This document shows positions 5,204 through 5,999 of a DNA stretch of 5,999 nt, piece by piece (position 1 is the first letter of the stretch; every line of letters starts with the position of its first letter). This DNA is from JBASNZ01 sp049657775. GTDB taxonomy: Bacteria; Actinomycetota; Coriobacteriia; Anaerosomatales; Anaerosomataceae. The position numbers and the translations under genes were made by a program. The stretch lies in assembly GCA_049657775.1 (NCBI GenBank), contig JBASNZ010000064.1, positions 1 to 5,999 on the forward strand, written 5' to 3'. A model generated the notes under the pieces. The model saw only the letters and a list, made by a program, of their open reading frames with translations. It was not told the DNA's origin and searched no databases.

Positions 5204-5999
5204 ATGCTGCAAGTGAACAACGTGTCCAAGAGCTACACGACCGGAGACTTCACACAGGTCGCGCTCGATGGCGTCAGCCTGGAATTCGGGAAGACCGAGT
5301 TCGTTGCCGTCCTGGGCCCGAGCGGCTCCGGCAAGACGACGTTCCTCAATCTCATCGGTGGACTCGACAAGTACGACAGCGGCGACCTGATCATCAACGG
5401 TAAGTCCACCAAGGACTTCGCGGACTGGGAGTGGGACGCATACCGCAACAACAGCGTCGGCTTCGTCTTTCAGACCTACAACCTCATCACTCATTTGAGC
5501 GTCGTCGACAACGTGGAGATGGGTCTCACCCTCAGTGGTGTCCCCGCTGCGGAGAAGCGTGCGAAGGCGGTGGAGGCACTCGAACGGGTGGGCCTCAAAG
5601 ACCACATCTACAAGAAGCCGAACCAGCTTTCCGGTGGGCAGATGCAGCGTGTCGCCATCGCCCGCGCGCTCGCCAACGATCCCGACATCATCCTGGCGGA
5701 TGAGCCAACCGGTGCCCTCGATACCGTCACCAGCGCCCAGGTGCTCGATCTGATCAAGGAGATCGCCGCCGACAAGCTGGTCATCATGGTGACCCACAAC
5801 CCGGAGCTGGCCGAGGAGTATGCCGACCGCATCGTGAAGTTCCAGGACGGTCACGTGATATCTGACAGCAACCCCACGCGGGCCGAGCGAGGAGAGCGTG
5901 GCTACCAGCTCAAGAAGACCAGCATGAGCTTCCTCACAGCGCTCAAGCTCTCCGGGCGGAACATCGCCACCAAGAAGTGGCGCACCACCCTCACCGCTT
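5204..5999 (+). CDS. MacB-like ABC transporter ATP-binding protein, probably fused to a permease (3' end outside window)
   Basis: The frame is open from ATG 5204 to the window end (265 codons), with GGAGG 10 bases upstream. Residues 1-220 are a complete LolD/MacB-type ATPase: Walker A GPSGSGKTT (38-46), Q-loop FQTYNL (89-94), signature LSGGQ (142-146), Walker B IILADEP (162-168), D-loop ALD (171-173) and H-loop His198. After a hydrophilic linker (about 218-235, TRAERGERG), the frame continues into LKKTSMSFLTALKLS, then NIATKKWRTTLTA. This is the segment that introduces the first membrane helix of the FtsX-like permease in fused ATPase-permease exporters. All catalytic motifs are intact. Such proteins export antibiotics, peptides or lipoproteins in a type VII ABC mechanism (family knowledge). 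Its position behind a MarR gene suggests regulated efflux. The permease domain, extracellular region and stop codon lie beyond the window. Confidence 0.93.
   Translation, partial: MLQVNNVSKSYTTGDFTQVALDGVSLEFGKTEFVAVLGPSGSGKTTFLNLIGGLDKYDSGDLIINGKSTKDFADWEWDAYRNNSVGFVFQTYNLITHLSVVDNVEMGLTLSGVPAAEKRAKAVEALERVGLKDHIYKKPNQLSGGQMQRVAIARALANDPDIILADEPTGALDTVTSAQVLDLIKEIAADKLVIMVTHNPELAEEYADRIVKFQDGHVISDSNPTRAERGERGYQLKKTSMSFLTALKLSGRNIATKKWRTTLTA

Noticed and set aside
5069..5854. 261-codon minus-strand frame over the ABC ATPase
   Set aside because: The plus strand encodes a complete Walker A/B, signature and H-loop ATPase. The minus frame is rich in Val/Asp/His/Leu in a pattern typical of an antisense reading.

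Overview
The window looks like a chromosomal segment of a high-GC, probably Gram-positive bacterium. The pointers are high-GC coding sequence throughout, a DegV-type fatty-acid-binding protein, and an ABC ATPase whose frame runs on into a permease as in the large fused exporters of Firmicutes and Coriobacteriia-like Actinomycetota. That placement is an inference from gene style; no rRNA or other phylogenetic marker is present. No mobile element, CRISPR array, tRNA or rRNA was seen.

The left two thirds (about 1-4500) are carried on the minus strand. In transcription order they hold a TetR-family repressor (4410-3796), an RssA-like patatin phospholipase (3669-2755), a DegV/FakB-like fatty-acid-binding protein (2704-1823), a B12-binding-domain radical SAM enzyme (1690-140) and the first 15 codons of a redoxin-like protein (47-1, cut by the window edge). 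Intergenic gaps are 126, 50, 132 and 92 bases, so one or several transcripts are possible. The TetR gene has a readable promoter (-35 TTGACT, -10 TAATCT, 17-base spacer) and a perfect 8-2-8 inverted repeat where transcription should begin, which fits autorepression. The patatin/DegV pair suggests lipid turnover: an acyl hydrolase that can free fatty acids, followed by a protein of a family that binds them.

The right third (about 4600-5999) is on the plus strand. A MarR-family regulator (4685-5152) follows a strong sigma70-type promoter (TTGACA, 17 bases, TATAGT). After 51 bases comes a MacB-like ABC ATPase (from 5204) whose frame is still open at the window end and has entered what should be the fused permease half. 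This is a common arrangement for a regulated efflux or lipoprotein/peptide export system. The TetR and MarR units are divergent, separated by about 270 bases.

The main structure not explained by the genes is a set of inverted repeats. There is an 18-bp perfect stem inside the last codons of the patatin gene. Stems span the stop codons of the TetR and MarR genes. A 132-base leader before the radical SAM gene can fold in alternative ways, one of which would hide its ribosome binding site. No clearly new multi-gene system is evident. The leader and the patatin 3' stem are the best candidates for something undescribed.
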